Source: an uncultured Clostridia bacterium (GTDB taxonomy: Bacteria > Bacillota > Clostridia > Oscillospirales > Acutalibacteraceae). From it: a stretch of 64,000 nucleotides of DNA. Shown one piece after another: positions 32,386 through 41,013 of this stretch. Below the pieces are notes generated by a model that saw only the letters and a program-made list of their open reading frames with translations, was not told the DNA's origin and made no database searches. The stretch covers positions 1 to 64,000 of the forward strand of contig CANQUS010000001.1 in assembly GCA_947627055.1 (NCBI GenBank), read 5' to 3'. The translations under genes were made by a program, and so were the position numbers. Every line of letters starts with the position of its first letter. The stretch's first letter is position 1.

Positions 32386-34257
32386 ATGTGCGGATTGTGC
32401 GGTTTCACAGGAGAAATAGTTGACAGGGACGATGTTCTCAAGAGGATGACTGATGTTATCACTCATAGGGGTCCGGACAGCTTCGGCTACTATACAAGCG
32501 ACAAAATTTCAATGGGCTTTCGCAGACTGAGCATTATTGACCTTGACTCAGGACATCAGCCGATATATAACGAGGACAAGTCACTTGTCCTTATGTTTAA
32601 CGGCGAAATATATAACTACAAGGAGCTTCGTGAGGATCTTATACAGGCGGGACATCAGTTCTACACAAACACTGATTCCGAGGTCCTCATACACGCCTTT
32701 GAGGAATGGCGTGAGGATATGCTTATAAAGCTGCGCGGTATGTTTGCTTTTGCGATACACAATGTCAATGACGGCTCTATCTTTATCGCGCGGGACTTCT
32801 TCGGTATAAAGCCTATGCACTATGCCTTGGTGGACGGAGAGTTTGTCTACGGCTCGGAGATAAAGAGTATTCTCGAATATCCCAAATATCAGAAAAAATT
32901 TAATCATCAGGCTTTAAACAACTATCTTTCATTTCAGTATGTCGTACCGCCGGAAACATTCTTTGAGGGGATATACTGTCTGCTCCCCGGACATTATCTT
33001 TGGTACAGGGACGGCAAGGCAACTACCACAAGATACTTTGAAGCAACCTTCAAGCCCGACGAAACGCTTACACTTGACAAGGCGGTAGATGAGATAGAGG
33101 CAGTTTTTGAGGATTCGGTAAATGCTCATAAGATAAGTGACGTTGAGGTGGGCTGTTTTCTCTCGAGCGGAGTTGACTCGAGCTATGTTTCAACGTACTT
33201 TGCCGACCAAAAGACCTTCACCGTCGGCTTCGATTTCGGAGAACGATATAATGAAATAAGCTGGGCGGAGCGTCTCTCTGAAAAAATCGGCGTTGACCAC
33301 CATACTAAGCTGATAGGTTCTGAGGAGTTCTGGGGCGCCGTGCCTCATGTTCAGTATCATATGGATCAGCCCCTTGCAGACCCGTCCTGCATAGCTCTCT
33401 ACTTCGTTTCAAAGCTCGCGAGCAAGTATGTCAAGGTCGTACTTTCCGGCGAGGGCGCGGACGAGCTTTTCGGGGGATATACAGTCTATAACGAGCCTCA
33501 CGTTTTTAAAATGTACCAGAAAATTTTTAACCAAAAGGCGAGAACGGCTCTTGCTAAAAAAGCCCGCAGGATGCCGCATATAAAGGGCAGAGGCTTTATA
33601 CTGCGCGGTGAGAGAGTGACCGAGGAAAAGTTTATCGGCAACGCGTTCATGTTTGACAGCGATATGAAAAAGGAGTTACTCAAGGATACCTCTATCGTTA
33701 CACGTCCGCAGGATCTGTGCAAGAAGTTCTACGACAGAGTTCGCGGCTATGACGATGTAACCAAGATGCAGTACCTCGATATAAACCTATGGATGGTAGG
33801 TGATATTCTCCTTAAAGCAGACAGAATGAGTATGGCAAATTCCCTCGAGCTTCGTGTTCCTTTCCTTGACAGAAAGGTTTTTGAGGTTGCGCGCAAGCTG
33901 CCTACACAGCTGCGCGTAAACAAAAAGAATACAAAATACGCGATGCGTATGGCAGCTCTCCGTCATCTTCCAAAGGAAACCGCTCAAAAGGAAAAGCTCG
34001 GATTCCCTGTTCCGACAAGAGTTTGGCTTCGTGACGAAAAATACTATAACATTGTCAAGGAAATGTTTAAGTCCGAAACCTCCGAAATGTTTTTTAATAC
34101 GGATGTTCTCGTCAGAATGCTTGACGAGCATTTTAGCAATAAGGAGGACAACAGCAGAAAAATATGGACGATATATGTTTTTCTTATCTGGTATAATATT
34201 TACTTCGGTTCGGACAAGGTTATCCCTCCCGTGCCGGAAAACCAGACTGACGACTAA
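32386..34257 (+). CDS. asnB: Asparagine synthetase (glutamine-hydrolysing)
   Basis: 623 residues from ATG 32386, chosen because the nucleophile must be Cys2 (MCGLCGFTG); upstream in-frame starts would bury it. The Ntn glutaminase part has HRGPDSFGYY, FGFRRLSIIDL-like and FNGEIYNYKELR; the synthetase part has the pyrophosphate loop FLSSGVDSSYVS, LSGEGADELFGGY and KADRMSMANSLELRVPFLD. It makes asparagine from aspartate, ATP and glutamine. The length is that of the ~620-residue Firmicute type. Stands alone with its own promoter region. Confidence 0.95.
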   Translation: MCGLCGFTGEIVDRDDVLKRMTDVITHRGPDSFGYYTSDKISMGFRRLSIIDLDSGHQPIYNEDKSLVLMFNGEIYNYKELREDLIQAGHQFYTNTDSEVLIHAFEEWREDMLIKLRGMFAFAIHNVNDGSIFIARDFFGIKPMHYALVDGEFVYGSEIKSILEYPKYQKKFNHQALNNYLSFQYVVPPETFFEGIYCLLPGHYLWYRDGKATTTRYFEATFKPDETLTLDKAVDEIEAVFEDSVNAHKISDVEVGCFLSSGVDSSYVSTYFADQKTFTVGFDFGERYNEISWAERLSEKIGVDHHTKLIGSEEFWGAVPHVQYHMDQPLADPSCIALYFVSKLASKYVKVVLSGEGADELFGGYTVYNEPHVFKMYQKIFNQKARTALAKKARRMPHIKGRGFILRGERVTEEKFIGNAFMFDSDMKKELLKDTSIVTRPQDLCKKFYDRVRGYDDVTKMQYLDINLWMVGDILLKADRMSMANSLELRVPFLDRKVFEVARKLPTQLRVNKKNTKYAMRMAALRHLPKETAQKEKLGFPVPTRVWLRDEKYYNIVKEMFKSETSEMFFNTDVLVRMLDEHFSNKEDNSRKIWTIYVFLIWYNIYFGSDKVIPPVPENQTDD

Positions 34258-34315
34258 ATTACTGCTTTTATAGTAATTTAAAAATATTTTACAAACGCAT
34301 CAGAGGAGCAGGATT

Positions 34316-34672
34316 ATGAAATACGACTGGATAGACGAATTTCTTTTGAGCAAGAAAGGCGTTTCAAAGGACTTAAAAAAGGAATGGAATTGGATAAGGT
34401 ACTTGATATGTGGTAAAATGTTTGCGGCGATCTGCTTAGACGATAATGACAAGCCGTATTATATAACTCTGAAATTAGAGCCTCTTGAGGGCGAGCTGCT
34501 GAGAAAGCAATATTCCGACATTATTCCGGGATATTATATGAACAAGCTTCATTGGAATTCAATAAATCCCGACGGAAGCGTTCCCGACGAATTGTTAAAG
34601 GATATGCTCGATAAATCATATAACTTGGTTTTTAAAGGCTTAAGTAAAAAGAAGCAGCAAGAGATAGGTTAG
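34316..34672 (+). CDS. MmcQ/YjbR-family protein
   Basis: 118 residues. The YjbR pattern is seen in WIRYLICGKMFAAICLDDND, the middle ITLKLEPLEGELLRKQYSDIIPGYYMNKLHWNSI and the late helix LLKDMLDKSYNLVFKGL. These small proteins have a CyaY-like fold and are usually listed as DNA-binding; a real function has not been settled. It follows asnB by 58 bases with CAGAGGAG before the ATG and is closed by a strong terminator, so it may share the asnB transcript. Confidence 0.85.
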   Translation: MKYDWIDEFLLSKKGVSKDLKKEWNWIRYLICGKMFAAICLDDNDKPYYITLKLEPLEGELLRKQYSDIIPGYYMNKLHWNSINPDGSVPDELLKDMLDKSYNLVFKGLSKKKQQEIG

Positions 34673-34741
34673 AGGTTTCACATTTTATAAAATCTCTCCG
34701 TGAACAGAAATGGTCTTAGGCACTGAAATATTATGACGGAC

Positions 34742-34784
34742 AAAATTCCCGCTTTATCGCAGTTGATAAAGCGGGAATTTTTTA
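34742..34784 (+). terminator. Strong Rho-independent terminator
   Basis: A perfect 16-pair stem (AAATTCCCGCTTTATC, 34743-34758, with GATAAAGCGGGAATTT, 34765-34780), loop GCAGTT, followed by further T. Isolates the spoIIIA operon from upstream transcription. Confidence 0.95.
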
Positions 34785-34860
34785 AATTATCATAGTTCTA
34801 CATTTAAGCCTGCACTCATATATTATCACAAAGGACAACCAATCGAAAGGAATGATAATA

Positions 34861-35793
34861 ATGAGCGAAAGATTTGACGAAGCCGCCCGCGCACTTAGCG
34901 AGCGACTTTATAAATTCATATACAAACTTCCCAACGACCTGAAGGCTTCAACTCAGGAGATCCGTCTGCGTGCAAACAAGCCTCTTGCCCTGTCGTCCGG
35001 CAGGAATATTCTGTTTGTAACAGAAAGCGGACAGACCTCCGACTCCCCAAGCAAAGGAATTATAGCGTCATATGAGGATATAGTATCAACGTTTCAAAAT
35101 GTATGCTGCTATTCCGTATACAGTCATCAGAACGAAATAAAAAACGGCTTTGTTACGATGGGCAGCGGTCACCGTGTCGGTCTATGCGGAACGGCGGTGA
35201 CATCTCACGGCGAAATATCGTCAATACGCGATATTTCTTCACTGAATATACGAATAGCGCGTGAGCTGCCCAATGCATCCGAGGAGCTTCTCCGGCGGGT
35301 AGGATCTGTTGACGGAGGGCTGCTTATAGTCGGCGCTCCCTGCTCCGGCAAGACGACTATCCTGCGTGACCTCGCGCGGCGTGTTTCTCTCGGAATAAAC
35401 TGCCGCATAATGCGGACAAGCGTTATAGACGAGCGGGGGGAACTTTCGGGAACATATGCGGGAATCTCACGCAACGATTTGGGACTTTCAGATATACTCA
35501 ACGGCTACTCAAAGCACGATGGGATAATACAGGCGCTGAGGACGCTTTCTCCCGAGGCTGTTATCTGCGACGAGATAGGAGCGTCGAGCGATATGACGGC
35601 GATAGAGCAGGGCATCAACGCGGGAGTAAATATGATCGCGACGATCCATGCGGGAAGCTATCACGAGGTCTTATCACGAAAGCAGGGCAAGGCTTTGCTG
35701 GGATCAGGTGCGTTTAAAACAGTCGTCATACTTAAATCACGAGATCACGCCGGAGAAATAAACGAAATAATCCGACTGCGAGGTGCGGCATGA
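34861..35793 (+). CDS. spoIIIAA: Stage III sporulation protein AA (ATPase)
   Basis: 310 residues. Secretion-type ATPase related to GspE/PilT: Walker A GAPCSGKTTILRDLARR near residue 160, VIDERGELSG, and Walker B VICDEIG, then TIHAGSY. It powers assembly or work of the SpoIIIA-SpoIIQ channel between mother cell and forespore. ATG 34861 is preferred over 34852 because GAAAGGA is too close to the earlier one. A CATATATT upstream (34817) resembles a sigma-E -10 box, but no good -35 partner was found at the expected distance. First gene of the complete AA-AH operon. Confidence 0.95.
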   Translation: MSERFDEAARALSERLYKFIYKLPNDLKASTQEIRLRANKPLALSSGRNILFVTESGQTSDSPSKGIIASYEDIVSTFQNVCCYSVYSHQNEIKNGFVTMGSGHRVGLCGTAVTSHGEISSIRDISSLNIRIARELPNASEELLRRVGSVDGGLLIVGAPCSGKTTILRDLARRVSLGINCRIMRTSVIDERGELSGTYAGISRNDLGLSDILNGYSKHDGIIQALRTLSPEAVICDEIGASSDMTAIEQGINAGVNMIATIHAGSYHEVLSRKQGKALLGSGAFKTVVILKSRDHAGEINEIIRLRGAA

Positions 35794-36299
35794 TACTTAA
35801 GCTTTTAGGTCTGCTCCTTATATCATCTGTTGGAGCAATGCTCGGTTTAAGCGCATCAATAAAGTTAAAAACTCGTGTTCAGTTTCTTGAAAGGTACATA
35901 ACTCTTTTAAAGGAAACGAAAACAAGGATACGTCTTTCAGCCTGTGATATACGGGAGCTTTTTAAGGGAAACACGGGCTATGAACCGCTTGACACCATGA
36001 CCGATAACTTTACCGACCGTGTGAAAGGCGGAGAAAGCGTAAAAGATGCATGGCTCGCCGCAGTCAGTGATTCCTGCGCCGATCGCGGAATATCACGCAT
36101 CGACCGAGAGCTTATAGCGGAATTTGGCATAGAGTTCGGACAAAGTGATATTGACGGAGAAATAAATCACATAGATATGCACATATCTCTCGTCGAGGAC
36201 AGGCTCGTTCAGGCACGCTCGGAGCTTACACAAAAGGGCAAGCTATACAGAACGCTCGGACTTTTTGGGGGAATTACGGTTTCGCTCATAATTCTGTAA
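35790..36299 (+). CDS. spoIIIAB: Stage III sporulation protein AB
   Basis: 169 residues. An N-terminal membrane segment with GAMLGLSASIKLKTRVQFLERYI, a helical body, and the C-terminal LYRTLGLFGGITVSLIIL span are typical. Related to GspF-like inner-membrane components of secretion systems. ATGA overlap with spoIIIAA shows coupled translation. Acts in the mother-cell side of the engulfed forespore membrane. Confidence 0.93.
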   Translation: MILKLLGLLLISSVGAMLGLSASIKLKTRVQFLERYITLLKETKTRIRLSACDIRELFKGNTGYEPLDTMTDNFTDRVKGGESVKDAWLAAVSDSCADRGISRIDRELIAEFGIEFGQSDIDGEINHIDMHISLVEDRLVQARSELTQKGKLYRTLGLFGGITVSLIIL

Positions 36300-36316
36300 T
36301 ATAACGGAGGATAAAA

Positions 36317-36511
36317 ATGAATGTCGATTTTATCTTTAAGATCGCGGCGATCGGAATAATAGTTGCCGTGCTAAGCCTTGTATTAAGTCGTTCGGGACGT
36401 GAGGAGCAGGCTATGATGACGACTCTCGCGGGACTTATCGTTGTTCTGCTTATGCTTGTTAGAGAGATCGCGACGCTCTTCACCGAGATCGAAACGCTGT
36501 TCGGGTTTTAG
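36317..36511 (+). CDS. spoIIIAC: Stage III sporulation protein AC
   Basis: 64 residues, two membrane segments: FIFKIAAIGIIVAVLSLVL and the second around TTLAGLIVVLLMLV, ending EIETLFGF. The family is short and this length is right. AACGGAGGA precedes the ATG. Two bases separate it from spoIIIAD. Confidence 0.93.
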   Translation: MNVDFIFKIAAIGIIVAVLSLVLSRSGREEQAMMTTLAGLIVVLLMLVREIATLFTEIETLFGF

Positions 36512-36513
36512 CT

Positions 36514-36903
36514 ATGGATATTATAAGCATTTGCTTCATAGCGATTTTCGCGTCTGTCGCCGCACTGTCGATCAAAAAGCACACTCCTGAAATTTCCACA
36601 GTTCTTGCGATAGGCACAGGAGCATTGATTTTTACCGCAATTATCTCAAGGGTAGTGCCGATAATATCAGAGCTTCAAATACTCATCAACTCAGCGGGTG
36701 AAGCCTCACAGTACGGCGGCATACTTATAAAGACTGTTGGGATATGCTTTCTGTGTCAATTTGCGGGCGACTGCTGTCGTGACGCAGGGCAATCTTCTCT
36801 CGCCTCACGCGTGGAGCTTGCGGGGCGCGCGGCAATTCTTGTGGTGGCGTTGCCGATGTTTGAAAAGCTGATAAATGTTGCAGTTTCCCTGATCAGCAAT
36901 TAA
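36514..36903 (+). CDS. spoIIIAD: Stage III sporulation protein AD
   Basis: 129 residues, three to four membrane spans, with VGICFLCQFAGDCCRDAGQS and SLASRVELAGRAAILVVALP as family hallmarks. Forms part of the mother-cell membrane complex with AC and AE. Directly follows spoIIIAC. A 61-base gap leads to spoIIIAE. Confidence 0.93.
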   Translation: MDIISICFIAIFASVAALSIKKHTPEISTVLAIGTGALIFTAIISRVVPIISELQILINSAGEASQYGGILIKTVGICFLCQFAGDCCRDAGQSSLASRVELAGRAAILVVALPMFEKLINVAVSLISN

Positions 36904-36964
36904 CGGTCAAGTCAGCCTGCTGATAAGAGTCTCGCCTGTTCTTACCTTTGTGGGAGGGTCACGG

Positions 36965-38116
36965 ATGTTTAAAAAATTTATTTTGTTTTTTTTAATATTT
37001 TTGTCTGTCCTTTCTTTTGCGCCTGCGGCTTTTGCCGAGGATAATATATCCGAGGAGGACAGGCTTTATAAGGAGCAGTATGATGAGAGCGGCATCGGGG
37101 AGCTTTTCTCTCAGCTTCCCGAGGAAACGCAAAAATCACTTGAGCGGGCAGGCATTACCTCTCCGAATGCCGACGTCCTATCGAGCTTCAATATAGGGAG
37201 CATATTCTCCGAGATCACAAATATCGCTCTCGGAGAAGCCTCATCTCCGTTGGGAGCCATACCGATATGTATCGGCATAATGGTGCTATGCTCGCTCGTT
37301 GAGGGCTTCAAGCAGTCCCTCGGCAGCAGTATGGGGACTGTCGGCGGCACTGTCGGTACTCTTTGCATCTGCACCTGTATAGTTGTGCCGCTGTGCGGGG
37401 TAATATCCGACACATGCGAGATTATACGAGGCGCGTGCGGATTTGTGACGTTGTATATTCCGATCATGGCGGGACTCATGCTCTCTGCGGGCGAACCGAT
37501 TTCGGGAGCTTCGTACTGTACGGCGATGATGACGGCGGCCCAGGTGATCTCCGCTGTTTCGTCAAATGTGTTTCTTCCGCTACTGAATATTTTCCTCGGG
37601 GTTTCTGTTACCTCGGCGATCTCTCCGAGAATGAAGCTGTCGTCACTGTGTGATATGCTGTACAAGGTATGCAAATGGATGATGACATTCTGTATGTCAG
37701 TATTTGTAAGCGTTCTCACATTTCAAAGCATAATAACCACTAAAAGCGACGGAGCGGCGGGGCGTGCGCTGAGGTTTGCGGTAAGCTCGTTCGTACCCGT
37801 AGTCGGAAGTGCGCTCGGTGAATCGCTCGCGTCAGTTCGGGGAGGTCTTAAGCTTTTAAAATCGGGAGCGGGAGTTTTCGTAATATTCGGCTCCGCGTTT
37901 CTGTTTTTGCCGATACTGATACGGTGTCTGCTCTGGATATTATCGTTAAATATATCCGCATCTGTCGGGGATATTCTTGGAACGGGTGGTATCAGCACAC
38001 TGCTGCGTTCCGCTTCAAAGGTCGTTTCAACTATTACAGCCGTTCTCCTCTGTGTGATGACAGTATTCATCCTTACAACAGTCCTCATTCTTATTATCGG
38101 AGGTGAAAGCACATGA
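36965..38116 (+). CDS. spoIIIAE: Stage III sporulation protein AE
   Basis: 383 residues from ATG 36965 behind GGGAGGG; an in-frame GTG at 36950 lacks a ribosome site. A cleavable-looking signal segment (FKKFILFFLIFLSVLSFA ... AFA) precedes a soluble part and then about seven to eight membrane spans. SLCDMLYKVCKWMMTFCMS and SFVPVVGSALGESLASVRGG are conserved. Polytopic core of the feeding-tube channel. Overlaps spoIIIAF by four bases. Confidence 0.93.
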   Translation: MFKKFILFFLIFLSVLSFAPAAFAEDNISEEDRLYKEQYDESGIGELFSQLPEETQKSLERAGITSPNADVLSSFNIGSIFSEITNIALGEASSPLGAIPICIGIMVLCSLVEGFKQSLGSSMGTVGGTVGTLCICTCIVVPLCGVISDTCEIIRGACGFVTLYIPIMAGLMLSAGEPISGASYCTAMMTAAQVISAVSSNVFLPLLNIFLGVSVTSAISPRMKLSSLCDMLYKVCKWMMTFCMSVFVSVLTFQSIITTKSDGAAGRALRFAVSSFVPVVGSALGESLASVRGGLKLLKSGAGVFVIFGSAFLFLPILIRCLLWILSLNISASVGDILGTGGISTLLRSASKVVSTITAVLLCVMTVFILTTVLILIIGGEST

Positions 38117-38577
38117 GCTCGGTAGCATCATGGGCAGTTGTGATATGCATCGCGGCGGTAATATGCGGTGTTCTTGAGCTGCTCTCACCGTCAACGAAGA
38201 TGAACGGTATACTACGTTTCGTATTCGGAGGGTTTATGCTGTGCGCCATAATAATACCGCTCTCAGATATTGATCTTGACTTTTCTGCGATACCCGAGGT
38301 GGGGGAGATGGTTTCGTCAGCGGAAAGTTCTATCGCGTCAGATGAGAAAAGCATAGACTATGTAAAAAGCAGTATAGCAAACCTCGTCGAGGGTACTCTC
38401 AAAAAAATACCCGTGACGGCGGAGGAAATTTCTATTGATATGGATATTGATGAGGACAACTGCATAAATATGATAACGGTAAGACTTAAAATATCAGCAG
38501 AGGATATGCACCTGACTGACAAAGTAAAGCAGACGATTCAAGAGGAGCTTGGATTAGAATGTAGAATTAACGAATAA
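38113..38577 (+). CDS. spoIIIAF: Stage III sporulation protein AF
   Basis: 154 residues: two N-terminal membrane segments (WAVVICIAAVICGVLELL and FVFGGFMLCAIIIPL), then an extracytoplasmic domain ending KQTIQEELGLECRINE with a ring-building-motif type fold. The order and overlap with AE are as in other spore-formers. Confidence 0.9.
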   Translation: MSSVASWAVVICIAAVICGVLELLSPSTKMNGILRFVFGGFMLCAIIIPLSDIDLDFSAIPEVGEMVSSAESSIASDEKSIDYVKSSIANLVEGTLKKIPVTAEEISIDMDIDEDNCINMITVRLKISAEDMHLTDKVKQTIQEELGLECRINE

Positions 38578-38650
38578 ACTACGCTATTCTACAAAATTTC
38601 TGGCTTTCGTATGATATTATCAATATGTCGAAAAGAAAAGGATTGATACT

Positions 38651-39217
38651 ATGGAAAACGAAGAAAAGGAAAAGTCGACCGAAAAAAAGAAGCCTGAGTT
38701 AAAGTCCGTTTTTACGGGCGACAATCTTAAAAATCTAATAATTTTTGCGGGAATATTGGGGATAGCATTGATATTCATTTCGAACTTTACAGGAAAAAGC
38801 GACGAAAAGGTATCTGAAACCGCAGCGGAATCAAATCTGACCGCCGAGGAATACTCCGACAGGCTCGAGTCTGAGCTGTCAAAGATGATCTCCGCTATAG
38901 ACGGCGCGGGTAAAACCAATGTACTCATAACAATAGACCGTGAAATAGAACAGGTCTATCAGACTGACAGCGACACGCAGACAAAAACGGAAGCAAGCTC
39001 CTCGCTGATCGACTCAAAGCAGACGACCGTCATAGTCAAGAGAGCTAACAATACCGAGGAGCCTATCAGAGTGACGCAGATAATGCCTAAAATAAAGGGT
39101 GTTCTCGTAGTTTGTGAGGGCGCCGGCTCATCGGTCGTCAAACAAAATATAACCGAAAGCGTTCGTGTAGTCTTGGGTATCTCATCATCACGCATCACCG
39201 TCCAGCCCGCAGGGTGA
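38651..39217 (+). CDS. spoIIIAG: Stage III sporulation protein AG
   Basis: 188 residues: short charged N-terminus, one membrane span (LIIFAGILGIALIFISNF), then the ring-building domain with LESELSKMISAIDGAGKTNVLITID, KQTTVIVKRANNTEEP and IKGVLVVCEGAGSSVVKQN. In Bacillus AG forms the large ring of the intercellular channel. 73 bases follow AF; AAAGAAAAGGA precedes the start. Confidence 0.94.
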   Translation: MENEEKEKSTEKKKPELKSVFTGDNLKNLIIFAGILGIALIFISNFTGKSDEKVSETAAESNLTAEEYSDRLESELSKMISAIDGAGKTNVLITIDREIEQVYQTDSDTQTKTEASSSLIDSKQTTVIVKRANNTEEPIRVTQIMPKIKGVLVVCEGAGSSVVKQNITESVRVVLGISSSRITVQPAG

Positions 39218-39266
39218 ACCTGCAAATCAAAAATATTTTATAAATATATTAACAGGAGGAATTAAA

Positions 39267-39860
39267 ATGAAATTTGGAAAAAGACAGCTTATAATCGCTA
39301 CGCTTGTAGTAGCTCTCGGTGCGGCGATTTATCTGAATTGGCAGTTTTCGGCGAATGACGCCCTTATGGCCAATGGGGAAGCGGAGACCTCAGCGTCTAA
39401 GGATATAGGAGAGGCTACATATGTCAATACAAAGAAAGAGTCCTCAAAAAAGGAAAGCTCAAAGTCAAGTGATGAAGCTTCAACTACAGCGGTAAATGCG
39501 GACGTATCAAAGAGCGAATATTTTGCGCAGGCAGAGCTTCAGCGCAAGCAGACTCAGGACGAGGAAACAGAACTTCTTGAGGATATTATCGAGGACGCCG
39601 ACAAGAGTGACGCCGCCAAAACGGAGGCCGTAAAGCAGGCTGCTGAAATCGCTCAGCGCATTGAACAGCAAAGCAACATAGAAAGCCTCATTAAAGCTAA
39701 GGGCTTTTCCGAGTGTATCGCCTTTATCTCAAATGATTCATGCAACGTGGTAGTATCAACCGGAAGTGTTACGAACGCAGGCGCGATCACGATCAAGGAT
39801 ATTGTCCACAGCCAAAGCGGGATCGCCTTTGATAAAATCAAAATAACCGAAGCTGCATAA
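39267..39860 (+). CDS. spoIIIAH: Stage III sporulation protein AH
   Basis: 197 residues: membrane anchor (IIATLVVALGAAIYLNWQFS) with the family NWQ motif, a Ser/Lys-rich linker, and a C-terminal domain with YFAQAELQRKQTQDEE, ESLIKAKGFSECIAFISND and a VVV strand, the part that pairs with forespore SpoIIQ. The linker is low in complexity. ACAGGAGGA precedes the ATG. Last gene of the operon. Confidence 0.94.
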   Translation: MKFGKRQLIIATLVVALGAAIYLNWQFSANDALMANGEAETSASKDIGEATYVNTKKESSKKESSKSSDEASTTAVNADVSKSEYFAQAELQRKQTQDEETELLEDIIEDADKSDAAKTEAVKQAAEIAQRIEQQSNIESLIKAKGFSECIAFISNDSCNVVVSTGSVTNAGAITIKDIVHSQSGIAFDKIKITEAA

Positions 39861-39875
39861 GTCCTGAGTAAATTA

Positions 39876-39909
39876 AAAATCACCGAAGGCATACCCTCGG
39901 TGATTTTTT
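39876..39909 (+). terminator. Rho-independent terminator after spoIIIAH
   Basis: AAAATCACCGA pairs with TCGGTGATTTTTT around a ten-base loop; it lies between convergent genes. Confidence 0.9.
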
Positions 39910-39985
39910 GTTAAGGAAGCGATGATTTAAAAATAGTGTCAAACCGCGTTGCCGCACTGTATTATTCATTGCACATGACGTATGA

Positions 39986-40909
39986 TTACAGCTGCTGAGC
40001 TATGGCTACAAAGGCAGGCATCGTTATAAGAGAAAGAAGTGTTGACAGCGTAACCAGCTTTACGGAAAGCTCTGTGTCACGCTCGAACTTTGCGGCAAAC
40101 ATTGTAGTGATTGCCGCAGTAGGCGCGGAAATTGATATTGTAAGGCTCGTAAGCATATCCCCGCGCACACCGCAAAGATAGAGCAATACTAAAGCTATAG
40201 CAGGTATTATAACTATCCTCAGAACTACAGATATATATGCCGCCCCATCGGTAAAGGCGGAACGGAGTTTTCCCTTTGACAAATAGTAGCCTATTACGAG
40301 CATCGGGAGTGGTGTGTTGAGATCCGCCAGATAACCGAGCGGTGTCAGGATAAGTTCGGAGAGCGGTATCGACCAAAGGAATATCGCCATTCCCGCAAGG
40401 ACGCATATAACACAAGGGTTAAGTACGATCTTTTTTATGGAAAGACCCTTGCCCTTGCCCTGCATAAGTATAACACCGTAGCTCCATATGATCAGGTTAA
40501 AAATAGCTACAAAGGTCGCACCGTACAAAACGCCGTCATTTCCGAGTATCTCCTGCTGCAGTGGTATCGACATAAACGAACAGTTAGAAAAGATCGTGCC
40601 GAAGCGCAGAACTCTGCGGCGACCTTCATCTCTGTTCCTGAATATGAGAGCGGCTATCACAGATGCAAGCAGATGGACGCCGAACGCCGCCGCAGTAACT
40701 ATCAATATACCAAATAGCATACTTTGGTCAAATTCTCTTACAAATGAACGTATGATAACGCACGGCACTACTATATACAGCAAAATATCCGTTATCTTCT
40801 TGACGGAGCTTTCGTCAAGCATCTTTCCCTTGCCGCATAAAAAACCAACCGCTATCAAAATAAACAGCGTCAACACCTGTTGACCTACTGTTAAAAAGCT
40901 GTCCAACAT
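39986..40909 (-). CDS. AEC-family (auxin efflux carrier type) transporter
   Basis: 307 residues with about ten hydrophobic spans. The start LDSFLTVGQQVLTLFILIAV followed by GFLCGKGKMLDESSVKKI and the end LVTLSTLLSLITMPAF are typical of bacterial AEC permeases (malate, malonate or other organic-acid efflux/uptake). Substrate cannot be told from sequence. It stands alone, convergent with spoIIIA and in the same direction as the nspC-like gene 104 bases upstream; the intervening DNA has no clear promoter. Confidence 0.87.
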   Translation of the reverse strand: MLDSFLTVGQQVLTLFILIAVGFLCGKGKMLDESSVKKITDILLYIVVPCVIIRSFVREFDQSMLFGILIVTAAAFGVHLLASVIAALIFRNRDEGRRRVLRFGTIFSNCSFMSIPLQQEILGNDGVLYGATFVAIFNLIIWSYGVILMQGKGKGLSIKKIVLNPCVICVLAGMAIFLWSIPLSELILTPLGYLADLNTPLPMLVIGYYLSKGKLRSAFTDGAAYISVVLRIVIIPAIALVLLYLCGVRGDMLTSLTISISAPTAAITTMFAAKFERDTELSVKLVTLSTLLSLITMPAFVAIAQQL

Positions 40910-41013
40910 AAATCCTATCCCACCCGACTATAATTCAACATACGGCAGAGAGTCTTTGCCGCCCTCCGCCTGTTAATTAAAATACCTTTCGCGTCACGAT
41001 GAAAGTGCGCGGC

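Noticed and set aside
34817..34824. Sigma-E promoter for spoIIIAA based on CATATATT
   Set aside because: The -10-like box is plausible but no -35 element was found at the usual spacing, so it is only mentioned, not annotated.
37111..37719. 202-codon minus-strand frame opposite spoIIIAE
   Set aside because: Antisense shadow; spoIIIAE is certain from context and sequence.
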